Program-made: the position numbers and the translations under genes
DNA from: Candidatus Gastranaerophilales bacterium
GTDB taxonomy: Bacteria > Cyanobacteriota > Vampirovibrionia > Gastranaerophilales > Gastranaerophilaceae
Assembly (NCBI GenBank): GCA_944324485.1
Contig: CALUWM010000006.1
Coordinates: forward strand, 1-64,000
Length of the DNA stretch: 64,000 nucleotides
Reading direction: 5' to 3'
Shown: positions 50,781 to 59,565 of the stretch, piece after piece
How the letters are laid out: every line of letters starts with the position of its first letter
Position numbering within the stretch: position 1 is the first letter of the stretch
Notes under the pieces: generated by a model
Databases searched by the model: none
Seen by the model: only the letters and a program-made list of their open reading frames with translations
Told to the model about the DNA's origin: nothing

Positions 50781-52559
50781 GTGCATATGTATTTAAATCG
50801 CGGTTTAAAAGCTAAATTGCTTGTATTGTTTACTATTTTTACACTTTCCCCATTATGTGTATTAGCAGGACCTGAGGCAGGTTCGAATTTAATTCCAAAT
50901 GGGATTGGAAATTTTGATGCTGGTGTTATTGACCAGACGAATTTGCGTCAGATAAAAGATTATGAACAGAAAATTAGAAATGACCGAGAAGAAGAACATT
51001 ACGAAGAAAAAATCGAAATGAATAAAGAAATGAGAGATAAAATGCAAGATCTCCCAAATAAAGAGGTCAGTTTTACTCTTAATTCTATTCATATAACAGG
51101 AAATACTGAATATACCGAAGAACAGTTAATGAATCTTGTGTGCCAAAAAATTGGTGATGTTGTTACAATTAACGATCTAATCGGTATGGCTAATGCAATA
51201 ACAGAGTATTATCAAAAGAATGGATATATTTCCACAACTGCTTATTTACCACCTCAAAAAGTAGAAGATGGTAATGTAGAAATAGTTGTTTTAGAAGGTA
51301 AGTACGGTAATATTACCATTGAAGGTAATAAATGGGCTAGAAAAAAATATTTAAGTGCTACTTTCTTGAAAGATAAAAATATTCAGGAAGATAAAGTGCT
51401 AAATGTAGCTGATATTCAAGAATCTTTGCGTGAATTGAATGCGACAGATTATATAAAAGGTGCCGTTGCACTTCAAGATAATGAAGATTCAGAACAATAT
51501 ACAGATTTAACATTGAATGTAAAAGACAGATTTCCTATTGATTTCGATTTTCGTTTTGATAACCAAGGTCGTTCTTCTGTCGGTTTGAATCGTTTCGTAA
51601 TATTTGCAGGAATGAGTAACTTAACAGGATTTGGTGATCAAATCTTATCTACAACTTCTCTTGCAAGAAGTTCAATAGGACAAGGTGTATTTTATTCTGT
51701 GCCAATAGGAAGACATGAAACAAAATTAAATTTAGGTTATTCTTATTCAGGTACAAAATTGGATAAAGGCATATTAAAGGATTTAGATGTTCAAGGTAAG
51801 TCCCATAGTTTCTATGTTGATTTATCCAGAAGACTTGTAAAAACTGAAAATTACAAACTATATGGTGATATTGCCTTTGATATGAGAAATACAAATACCA
51901 CTTTAAAAGGCTATGACTTGTATGGTTATAGAACAAGAGCAATTAAATTAAACTTAACTAATGTTAAAGACGATTTTTATGGTAAGTGGTTTGGTAATAT
52001 TGGTGTAGCTAAAGGTATTGATGTATTTGGTGCTTCTAATGATGCTTTTGGTGTGTACACCAGAGAAACCCCTACTAATAAAATGGTAAAATTACAGGCT
52101 TCAATTGCAAGATTGCAAGTGCTACCATGGAGAATGATGGGTATATTTACCGCTAATGGTCAATGGGTAAATAGAAATGTTTGGTATTCTGATAAAATGC
52201 AAATTGGTGGTATTTCTTCTGTAAGAGGTTTTGAAGAAGGCTATTTCCTTAGGGACTATGGTGTAACAGCTTCTGCAGAGTTAAGAGCGCCTGTGCCATT
52301 CTTAAATCATTTACCGGACAAATTAAGATTTATTGATGACTCAATCAGACTTGCTGCGTTCTGTGATATGGGTTGGTTTGGTGATTATGGGTATGGAATG
52401 CCAAGCTCAAGTTTTGTAATGAGTGTTGGCGGCGGATTGGTATTAAAAATGACAAGATATTTATCCGGTAATGTATATTTTGGTGTTCCAATAGTAAATC
52501 GTCCTGATGACGCATCAAGCTTTAGAGTTCACTTTATGATTACTTCGAATATATTATAG
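50781..52559 (+). CDS. TpsB-type outer-membrane transporter (ShlB/FhaC family)
   Basis: The Omp85-like pore that secretes the TpsA protein. A signal peptide (about residues 1-31, cut near VLAGPE) precedes a charged helical linker. The POTRA region (about 90-250) has the segments SFTLNSIHITGNTEYTEEQL and YYQKNGYISTTAYLPPQ. The beta-barrel follows, with the L6 motif VRGFEEG and the late AAFCDMGWFG strand, and an aromatic-poor end (MITSNIL). Length (592) is typical. GTG is chosen because AAGGAA lies ten bases upstream; an ATG six bases later is possible. Divergent from tpsA. Confidence 0.9.
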   Translation: MHMYLNRGLKAKLLVLFTIFTLSPLCVLAGPEAGSNLIPNGIGNFDAGVIDQTNLRQIKDYEQKIRNDREEEHYEEKIEMNKEMRDKMQDLPNKEVSFTLNSIHITGNTEYTEEQLMNLVCQKIGDVVTINDLIGMANAITEYYQKNGYISTTAYLPPQKVEDGNVEIVVLEGKYGNITIEGNKWARKKYLSATFLKDKNIQEDKVLNVADIQESLRELNATDYIKGAVALQDNEDSEQYTDLTLNVKDRFPIDFDFRFDNQGRSSVGLNRFVIFAGMSNLTGFGDQILSTTSLARSSIGQGVFYSVPIGRHETKLNLGYSYSGTKLDKGILKDLDVQGKSHSFYVDLSRRLVKTENYKLYGDIAFDMRNTNTTLKGYDLYGYRTRAIKLNLTNVKDDFYGKWFGNIGVAKGIDVFGASNDAFGVYTRETPTNKMVKLQASIARLQVLPWRMMGIFTANGQWVNRNVWYSDKMQIGGISSVRGFEEGYFLRDYGVTASAELRAPVPFLNHLPDKLRFIDDSIRLAAFCDMGWFGDYGYGMPSSSFVMSVGGGLVLKMTRYLSGNVYFGVPIVNRPDDASSFRVHFMITSNIL

Positions 52560-52580
52560 ATTCTGAATTTAATTATAATT

Positions 52581-52620
52581 ACAAGAAAGCAACGTACATA
52601 ATACGGTGCTTTCTTGTTTA
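52581..52620 (+). terminator. Intrinsic terminator of tpsB
   Basis: ACAAGAAAGCA...CGTA pairs with TACG...TGCTTTCTTGT with one internal mismatch, a stem of about 15 base pairs around CATAA. A moderately U-rich tail follows. Confidence 0.75.
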
Positions 52621-52776
52621 TTTAATTGATGTTGCAAATAAATAAGTTAGTTAAATAAAATTTAGGCATATTAATATGTTTTGAATTATCCTGTATTTTG
52701 CTTATTATTAAACATTTATTGTTTGACAACAAGCAATAAAAATTTAATTTAAGCCAGGTCTTAAAAGGTTTAGGTG

Positions 52777-53988
52777 TTATTGTTGATATGCTTGGAATAA
52801 TGGCAAGTACAATGCTAAACCTAAAAATCCAACTAATACACCGATAAATACCATTAGCAATGGTTCAATTAATTTTGTAAAAGCATCAATAACTGCGTCT
52901 AGTTTTTTATCGATAAAACTTACGCAGTGATACAAAGAGTCTCCAAGACGTCCTGACTGCTCGCCTGTTGCAATCATGAATGTCATCATTGTGGGTACTT
53001 CATTTACGCTTTTAAGTGCAACTGAAAGGTGCGTACCTTGTTGAACTTTTGAGGCTACTTGCATGATTGCTGTTTTTAATACAAAATTGTCCATTGTGAG
53101 ATTTGCTAAAAATAAACAATCTACAATTGGTATACCAGCTTCATATGATACCTGTAAAACTGCAATGAAGTTTGAAAAATTTGAAAATTTCATTAATTCA
53201 GACATCATTGGAATATGAAGTACGAATTTATCAATTGCTTTTCTAATCGTTGGATTTTGGTATGCTTGATTAATTCCAATAATCCCGCATACAATTCCCA
53301 GTAAGAATAAAAACCAATATTTTTTCATAAATACGCCCATATTCATACAGGCTTTGGTTATCCAAGGTAGGGGTTTACCTAAATTATTAAACATTTCGTC
53401 AAATGCAGGGAATACGAATACAAGCATTATAATAACAGCTACTATTGCTAATAATACAACAATTGCCGGATAGATAAGCGCTCCTATAACTTTTCCTTTT
53501 ACTGCGTCCTGTTTTTTTAGAAGCTCCAACATACGCATCAAGGTTTTATCGAGCTCTCCTGAATCTTCTCCTGCTTTAACCAAACCAATATAAACCCTTC
53601 CAAAGATATTTCTATATCTTTCAAGAGTTTCGCCTAATGTTGATCCGCCTATAATTTGTTTTCTAAATTCATGTGTAATTTTCCTTATTCTTTGAGAATC
53701 GGAATTTTGTTCTATAAATAACAGGGCTTCAATAATTGGTATACCTGTTGATGTTAATATTTCTAAAGTAGAAGTAAAATCGATTTTTTCTTTTAGGCTA
53801 AGCGCACTAACTCTTGCTACTTTCCCTTTTGTTTTTTTTCTTTCTGCTGTTTCTGCATCGGCAAATGATGTTGGAATAAGGTCCATTTGGCGAACCTTTT
53901 TTCTGGCTTCACTAATATCGGCCGCTTCTACACGTCCTGATACAACAGTTTTATTATTTTTTATTGCTGTGTATAGAAAAACTGCCAT
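52777..53988 (-). CDS. Type II secretion/type IV pilus inner-membrane protein GspF/PilC
   Basis: The polytopic platform protein that turns ATPase motion into (pseudo)pilus assembly. Two T2SSF domains (about 65-190 and 265-395) are visible: FTSTLEILTSTGIPIIEALLFI with LVKAGEDSGELDKTL, and FIAVLQVSYEAGIPIVDCL with MIATGEQSGRLGDSL. Three membrane segments are present. The ATG overlaps the stop of the ATPase gene (TAATG), which places the start there; the longer frame to 54066 would lie inside the ATPase gene. Last gene of the C-D-E-F-type operon. Confidence 0.93.
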   Translation of the reverse strand: MAVFLYTAIKNNKTVVSGRVEAADISEARKKVRQMDLIPTSFADAETAERKKTKGKVARVSALSLKEKIDFTSTLEILTSTGIPIIEALLFIEQNSDSQRIRKITHEFRKQIIGGSTLGETLERYRNIFGRVYIGLVKAGEDSGELDKTLMRMLELLKKQDAVKGKVIGALIYPAIVVLLAIVAVIIMLVFVFPAFDEMFNNLGKPLPWITKACMNMGVFMKKYWFLFLLGIVCGIIGINQAYQNPTIRKAIDKFVLHIPMMSELMKFSNFSNFIAVLQVSYEAGIPIVDCLFLANLTMDNFVLKTAIMQVASKVQQGTHLSVALKSVNEVPTMMTFMIATGEQSGRLGDSLYHCVSFIDKKLDAVIDAFTKLIEPLLMVFIGVLVGFLGLALYLPLFQAYQQ

Positions 53989-56306
53989 TATTGTTCGCCC
54001 GCCAATCCTAAAATTCTTACTTGTTCTTCTATTGATGTACTTCCTTCTAAGATATGTCTTAAGCAAGACATTTTTAGAGTTTTCATACCTTGTTTTATTG
54101 CATAATCTTCAATTTCGACATCATGTGCTCTTTGTGCAATCATTTTTCTTATTTCGTTATTTATAACCAAGATTTCCAGAACAGCCAAACGTCCTAAGTA
54201 TCCTGAGTTTTTGCAATTTGGACATCCGTGTGGCTTGTATATTTTAGTTTGTGTTAATTTTTGAATTTCAATAGGATCTGTTAAAATTTGTTTTGCTTCT
54301 TCATAACTTGGGTAGTATTCTTCTTTGCAATTTGGGCACAATTTTTTAACAAGACGTTGAGCTATAATTCCTGAAATTGTTGATGATATCAAGTAATCTT
54401 TTGCCCCCATTTCAATAAGTCTTGTAATTGTTGCTGCTGCTGAGTTAGTGTGGACTGTTGATAATACCAAGTGCCCTGTAAGTGAAGCTGATATTGCAAC
54501 TTCTAGTGTTTCATAGTCACGAATCTCCCCGATTAATATTGTATCAGGGTCTTGTCTTAGAATTGCACGTAAGGAATTTGCAAATGTGATACCGGCTTTG
54601 GTGTTTATTGAGGATTGGTTAATACCCTCAAGTTTTATTTCAACCGGATCTTCAATTGTTGTTATGTTAACAGAATCTGAGTTCATATACCTTAAAAGTG
54701 CGTATAATGTTGTAGTTTTACCTGAACCTGTCGGACCGGAGGTTAGAACTATTCCATTTGGTGAAGATACTAAATATCTTATTTTCTTAATATCATCTTC
54801 AGATGCTCCAACGATTTCAATTTTATCAGCTTTTGCTTCTTTGGAGTCCATTTGAGGTGCAAGAACACGGATTACCATTTTCTCTTTACCTGCAACGGGA
54901 AGAGTGTTTACACGGAAATCTTGTGCTTTATTTTTATACTTAAGGGTAAAAGAACCGTCTTGAGCACGTCTGTGTTCTGCGATATTCATTCTTGATAGAA
55001 CTTTAAATCTTGAAATAATTGCACTGTCAACTTTTGCAGGAATTTTAAGCGCTTCTTGCAGAGAGCCATCTACCCTTAAGCGTACCCTATATCCGACAGT
55101 CAGAGGTTCTATATGAATATCTGAAGCACGTCTGTCTATTGCCATTGTAATAATTTTATTTGCAAGTTGCGAGACAGCACTATCTGAATCTTGTATTTCT
55201 TGCTCTACTTGTTCCCATAATCCTGATGAATTAGATTCGATTTTATCATCGTCATTTATTTGTTGTAATAATTCATCTGCGTCTGATTTATCAACATTGT
55301 AATAAGTGTTAATAAAGTTTTCAAACTCCACATGTGTAACAAGCATTACTGTTGGTTTTAAACCAGTTTGATATACAATTTCATTTATAACTTTAGTGTC
55401 ATTAGGGTTAACCATACCGACTACAAGAGACTTTTCTGTCATACTTAAAGGTATAACCTTATTAATTTTGACAAAATCTTCAGGTAGAATTGATATTGCT
55501 GTTGGAAGCGCTTTTAATTGTTCGGCTGTTGCATATTTAAGACCCATTTGAGCCCCTAGAGCTTCTTTTAGGTCTTTTATTGTAACAAATCCCATTTTAA
55601 CAAGCACAGAACCAAGAGGTATTCCTTGAGCTTTACTTTCAGCAAGAGCAATTTCAAGTTGTTCTTTTGTTATAAGCTCTTCTTCAAGCAGGATTTCTCC
55701 TAGTTTTTTTGTTTGCGGAGCTTTAACTTTTGATATGTCTGCTTTTGCTATTCCGTCACCATCGTCAGCAATTTGCTGTTTTTTAGGAGAGGTTTTTATT
55801 TCAGTTTCTTCAAAAATTTCAGAATCGTCACTGTCATCACTATTATCTAAATATAGGTCTGCATCTTTAGATTCTGACTCATCTAATTCATCATTTTCAT
55901 CGATTATAAGCTCGTCATCATTTTCATCGATTATAAGCTCGTCATCATTTTCATCGATATTGTTAAAATCTTCAGAATCAAATTCAAAAGAGTCATCTTC
56001 ATCTTGTCGGACTGGATTTTTAATTGCAATGCCATATTTTGCAGAGAATTTTTTTAAAAAGGCATCAAAAAGTCGTTCGAAATTGTCTTTGGTTAAATAG
56101 ATGAACTCAATTTTGTTGTCAAATATTTTACTAACATATTCCGTTATCTTTTCCTTATTCGAGTTTGAATATACCGCAATAAAGAAAACATTATTTTGCA
56201 TATTAACGGGGACGAAAGATAATTCTTCCGCCACCGATAATTCAAACTTATCTGCTAAATCAAAATTTATTTTACCTATTAATTTTGTTATTATACTATT
56301 GTCCAT
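53988..56306 (-). CDS. Type II secretion/type IV pilus assembly ATPase GspE/PilB
   Basis: The 772-residue assembly ATPase. Residues 1-100 are a lineage-specific head, then an acidic disordered stretch (110-180) with tandem NDDELIIDE repeats. A MshEN/T2SSE-N domain follows at 200-340 (LGEILLEEELITKEQL, LPEDFVKINKVIPLS), in some relatives a c-di-GMP sensor. The catalytic core has Walker A GPTGSGKTTT, the Asp box ITTIEDPVEI, Walker B ILIGEIRDYET and the His box STVHTNSAAA. The zinc motif CPNCKEEY...CPNCKNSGYLGR is complete. It sits 12 bases after the secretin gene. Confidence 0.94.
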   Translation of the reverse strand: MDNSIITKLIGKINFDLADKFELSVAEELSFVPVNMQNNVFFIAVYSNSNKEKITEYVSKIFDNKIEFIYLTKDNFERLFDAFLKKFSAKYGIAIKNPVRQDEDDSFEFDSEDFNNIDENDDELIIDENDDELIIDENDELDESESKDADLYLDNSDDSDDSEIFEETEIKTSPKKQQIADDGDGIAKADISKVKAPQTKKLGEILLEEELITKEQLEIALAESKAQGIPLGSVLVKMGFVTIKDLKEALGAQMGLKYATAEQLKALPTAISILPEDFVKINKVIPLSMTEKSLVVGMVNPNDTKVINEIVYQTGLKPTVMLVTHVEFENFINTYYNVDKSDADELLQQINDDDKIESNSSGLWEQVEQEIQDSDSAVSQLANKIITMAIDRRASDIHIEPLTVGYRVRLRVDGSLQEALKIPAKVDSAIISRFKVLSRMNIAEHRRAQDGSFTLKYKNKAQDFRVNTLPVAGKEKMVIRVLAPQMDSKEAKADKIEIVGASEDDIKKIRYLVSSPNGIVLTSGPTGSGKTTTLYALLRYMNSDSVNITTIEDPVEIKLEGINQSSINTKAGITFANSLRAILRQDPDTILIGEIRDYETLEVAISASLTGHLVLSTVHTNSAAATITRLIEMGAKDYLISSTISGIIAQRLVKKLCPNCKEEYYPSYEEAKQILTDPIEIQKLTQTKIYKPHGCPNCKNSGYLGRLAVLEILVINNEIRKMIAQRAHDVEIEDYAIKQGMKTLKMSCLRHILEGSTSIEEQVRILGLAGEQ
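55898..55951 (-). repeat. Two perfect 27-bp tandem repeats in the ATPase gene
   Basis: Two identical 27-bp units stand head to tail and a partial third follows. They encode nine residues each (ELIIDENDD) in the acidic linker. Slippage would change linker length in frame. Confidence 0.9.
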
Positions 56307-56318
56307 TTGTATTTTTTT

Positions 56319-58211
56319 CTATAAGTCATATATTTTGTCATCTGAGAAATCTTGTCCGTCTTTTACGATATGCGGAGTAACAACAATTACAAGCTCTTCT
56401 CTTGATTTAGTGGTTGCATTGCCTCTAAAGAATGCTCCTATGAATGGAAGATCAGACAGTATCGGCATTTTTTGAACAGTTTGGGTTTCATTTTCTTTAA
56501 TTAACCCTGCCAAAACAAGCGTTTCCCCGTCTTTTATTCTTATGTTTTTTAATTCTAAATCACGTCTTTGTAAAAGCGTTGCAGCAAGTTCTTGCTGTCC
56601 AAGTTCATTTGTTGTGTAGACTTGGCTTTTAATTGTTGCGAATTCCGGCGAAATGTTCATAGAAACATATCCATCAGGTGATATAAATGGTACTATTTCA
56701 ATTAATAAACCTTCGTCAGAACCAATGTCGTATGTTCTTTGAGTAGCACTTGTTACAGTGTCTGAACCTTGTAGAATTTGACTTGTAACTGATTTTACAT
56801 AGTCTGAAGTCATATCTATGGTAGCTTTTTTACCATTTGTTACCATAATTTTTGGATTTGTAAGAACTCTACCGTTGCCGTTTTCAACCAAATATTTTAA
56901 TTGGTAAGTAAGAGCAGAATTGTTTGATTTTGTAACTTGAGTTATTGTTTCTGTTGAAGTTACGTTTCCATCAGCATCAGTACTTTCAGTTACTACTCTT
57001 GTTGGATAATGATCACCCCATATGAAAAATGGCGAAAGTGAATTTGTAGTTAGACCATCTGAAGGACTAAACCCTAGCGAAATAAAGGGTGTCCATAATT
57101 GCCAAGTGTTAGAAAATTCTTTTGAACCTGTTTCATTAAGTTCAATTACTGAAAGTTCAACATATGCCATTAGTTGTTTTTTGTCGTGTTCTTTTATGAA
57201 TTCTTTAATAACTTCTATTTGTTCAACCGATCCGCCAAAAGCCGATATTTTTCCTAATTCTGGAAAATATGTTATGGTTAGTGGGTTAGCTTTAAATGCA
57301 GACAAACCTTCGCTGCCGGATCCTGCTTCTGTTGATTCATCTCTACAAGCAACTGTTCCGCCGCCTAAGACAACATCTTCAGAGTCCGTTGAGCTTGAAG
57401 AACCTTCAGAGCCGCTTGAGTTTTTGTTGTAAAATAATGAATCACAAATCAATGTAGCCATTTCTTTTGGTGTTGTATGATTAACTTTAAAATTGTTTAC
57501 CATCGGTTTGGTGTCAAGTACCGGTAAAACTCTTTTGACTGCTGTTACATCTGCATTGCTTCCAAAAACTACAATTTGATTTGTTCTTGGGTTTGATGTA
57601 ACTATTGGTTGATTTGAAAGTCCAAATATTCTTGATTTAAATAAATTGGCATTTAAAAACTCTGCAACACTCTCAGCATTTACATATTTAACAGGCAAAA
57701 CAGTCATACTTTTTCTTGTGTATGCCAATTCGTTTGCTGCATCAAGTGTCATCACGGTTATCGTATTTCCATCCATTGTATAAGTCAGTTGTGATGATTT
57801 AAAAATAACCATGAAAGCGTCGTTTATGTTGATATTGTTTAAGTCAAGAGTGATTTTTCCCTCTACTGATTTATCAAAAATTATGTTTAACTTTGCTTTA
57901 TCTGCAAGCATTCTTAAAGCTTGTTTTAAATCAGAATCCCTTAAGGATAGATTAATTTTTGAATTTGATTTTGTAATAACGGGAGTATTATCAAGTTTTA
58001 AGGTGGTTTCTATACCTCTTGCATCAACTGAATTTATATTCAGTATACTGTTGCTGTCTCCTGATTGACTATTGTATAGATACCCACTTGAAACGCTATC
58101 AAGATATGAAACTTTGTTATTATCATATCCAAACGCAGTTTGTACCATTAACGTTAAACTTAAAATGGTTAAACAGGCTTTAGTTATGTTGCTTGCTTTA
58201 AATTTTTGCAT
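56319..58211 (-). CDS. Secretin GspD/PilQ
   Basis: The outer-membrane gate of a type II secretion or type IV pilus system. A signal peptide (about 1-28) leads to an unusual Ser/Asn-rich linker and an STN/N0-type domain (SLRDSDLKQALRMLADKAKLNIIF, residues 88-155). Secretin N-domains follow (LPVKYVNAESVAEFLN, FKVNHTTPKEMATLI), with a Ser/Gly-rich insert near residues 265-285. The secretin core has GNGRVLTNPKIMVTNGKKA and GETLVLAGLIKENETQ, ending in EELVIVVTPHIV. Length (630) is normal. A GGGAG ribosome site precedes the ATG. It lies between the GspC-like and ATPase genes. Confidence 0.93.
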   Translation of the reverse strand: MQKFKASNITKACLTILSLTLMVQTAFGYDNNKVSYLDSVSSGYLYNSQSGDSNSILNINSVDARGIETTLKLDNTPVITKSNSKINLSLRDSDLKQALRMLADKAKLNIIFDKSVEGKITLDLNNININDAFMVIFKSSQLTYTMDGNTITVMTLDAANELAYTRKSMTVLPVKYVNAESVAEFLNANLFKSRIFGLSNQPIVTSNPRTNQIVVFGSNADVTAVKRVLPVLDTKPMVNNFKVNHTTPKEMATLICDSLFYNKNSSGSEGSSSSTDSEDVVLGGGTVACRDESTEAGSGSEGLSAFKANPLTITYFPELGKISAFGGSVEQIEVIKEFIKEHDKKQLMAYVELSVIELNETGSKEFSNTWQLWTPFISLGFSPSDGLTTNSLSPFFIWGDHYPTRVVTESTDADGNVTSTETITQVTKSNNSALTYQLKYLVENGNGRVLTNPKIMVTNGKKATIDMTSDYVKSVTSQILQGSDTVTSATQRTYDIGSDEGLLIEIVPFISPDGYVSMNISPEFATIKSQVYTTNELGQQELAATLLQRRDLELKNIRIKDGETLVLAGLIKENETQTVQKMPILSDLPFIGAFFRGNATTKSREELVIVVTPHIVKDGQDFSDDKIYDL

Positions 58212-58236
58212 TTTTATATTTCTCCCAAATTGAAAA

Positions 58237-59460
58237 TTATTTTGAATTTATTATTACGTCTTCTTCTGAGACATATCTGTTTGCAGGTATTACGCCTCGT
58301 GTTGGCTGTTGAACATCATTTTGTTCGTTTGATACTGCATGATACTGTCTTCCTCCCCCTTGCTTAGGAGATAAGTATTGTGCGCTTCCATAGAATGAAG
58401 ATGATATTTTAAATTCTTCACCTATGTTTGCTTTATATAAATTTTTTCCAAGTGCAATTGTAACTGAATTTCTTGCTATATCAACCACTCTATAATCATC
58501 CAGTCTGTCACCTTTTTGTACAAAATAATCATTATTATCAAATGTTATTATTGCTGAAGGATTGGTGTCATCATACATTATGCCTGAAACTGCAATAGCC
58601 AACATTTTGACTGTTTTTTCGTCTTTTAGTCCATAACTTTCAGGTGGTTTAGGAAGTCCGGTTTTGTCATATTGTATAACTGTTTCAGGTATTTCAACAG
58701 CAATATATTTTTGAAGAGGCATAAACGGATTCGCTCTTCCTGTTGGTTTTATATCTATTACTTCTTTTTTTTCTTCAGGGGGTTGTTGTTCGTCAGGTTT
58801 AATTTCGCCAACTTCATTTTCGTTTACAACCGGAATCGTATCTTCTTTTCTTTGAGCTATTTCTTCCGGTGTTATATTATTCATTTCTTGTTGTACACTT
58901 TGAGGTGTTTGGATTTCATTTTGATTTAGATTATTTTCTTTTGTGTATTCAAGAATGTAGTAAACTCCAGCTACAACAACAACGGCAAAAAGAATAGCAA
59001 GCAAGAAAACCATTAAACTTGGTGAACTTTTGCGTTCATTTTTTCTTGGAAGGACGATTTCTTCTTCGTCATTTTTTTGTCCGTTTTCTTCCAAAGCAAC
59101 GTTTGCTAATTGTTCATCAATGTCAAAATCGCTGTCTTCACTATTTTCTTCCGTTGAATCTTTTTCTGATGTTCCAAATGAGTCAAAGGCCTTTTGTTTT
59201 GGTGAAGGAGTTTCGTTAAGAATTTGAGCTAAATCAGCTTCATTGATATCTTCGTCTATATCTGAAACAAGCTCTAACTCATCACCTAAATCAATAGTAC
59301 TTTCTTTTTTAGGCTCATTTTTAACAGGAGGAACATTTTTGACTGAAACGATATTTTCATCCGTATCATTTAAAACGTCTTCCCAAGTAACGGTCCCATC
59401 TTCTGATATTTGTATATCAGCTCCGCTTTCTATAATATCTTTTTCATCCTCAAAAAACAT
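58237..59460 (-). CDS. GspC/PilP-like inner-membrane protein
   Basis: A 407-residue bitopic protein with an acidic cytoplasmic region (1-145; several DxE runs), one membrane helix (about 150-172), a proline/glutamate-rich periplasmic linker, and a C-terminal beta domain (about 285-370). That domain (LAIAVSGIMYDDTNPSAIITF, DYFVQKGDRLDDYRVVDI) matches the homology region shared by GspC and PilP, which contacts the secretin. Position upstream of the secretin, ATPase and GspF genes gives the gspC-D-E-F order. The long acidic head is unusual for GspC. The last 35 residues are not recognisable. Confidence 0.72.
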   Translation of the reverse strand: MFFEDEKDIIESGADIQISEDGTVTWEDVLNDTDENIVSVKNVPPVKNEPKKESTIDLGDELELVSDIDEDINEADLAQILNETPSPKQKAFDSFGTSEKDSTEENSEDSDFDIDEQLANVALEENGQKNDEEEIVLPRKNERKSSPSLMVFLLAILFAVVVVAGVYYILEYTKENNLNQNEIQTPQSVQQEMNNITPEEIAQRKEDTIPVVNENEVGEIKPDEQQPPEEKKEVIDIKPTGRANPFMPLQKYIAVEIPETVIQYDKTGLPKPPESYGLKDEKTVKMLAIAVSGIMYDDTNPSAIITFDNNDYFVQKGDRLDDYRVVDIARNSVTIALGKNLYKANIGEEFKISSSFYGSAQYLSPKQGGGRQYHAVSNEQNDVQQPTRGVIPANRYVSEEDVIINSK

Positions 59461-59526
59461 TAATGTTAAACTCTTTTTCTAATACTAATAGTACCATACA
59501 TAATTGTATTTATTACCCTAATTTTA

Positions 59527-59554
59527 AGTTTACTATGACTTTTTATTTTGTCAA
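59527..59554 (-). promoter_or_regulatory. Promoter of the GspC-D-E-F-type operon
   Basis: On the minus strand TTGACA is followed after 16 bases by TAAACT, a fair -10. The leader would be about 60 bases. No other promoter is seen down to the GspF gene, which fits one transcript. Confidence 0.5.
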
Positions 59555-59565
59555 AATGTAACTTT

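Noticed and set aside
53989-54066. Longer GspF/PilC start
   Set aside because: The extra 26 codons lie inside the ATPase gene and look unlike the family; the ATG overlapping the ATPase stop is typical coupling.
58672-59482. Ser/Phe-rich frames antisense to the GspC-like gene
   Set aside because: Antisense of an acidic coding region gives long Ser/Phe-rich frames; no family match or start signal.
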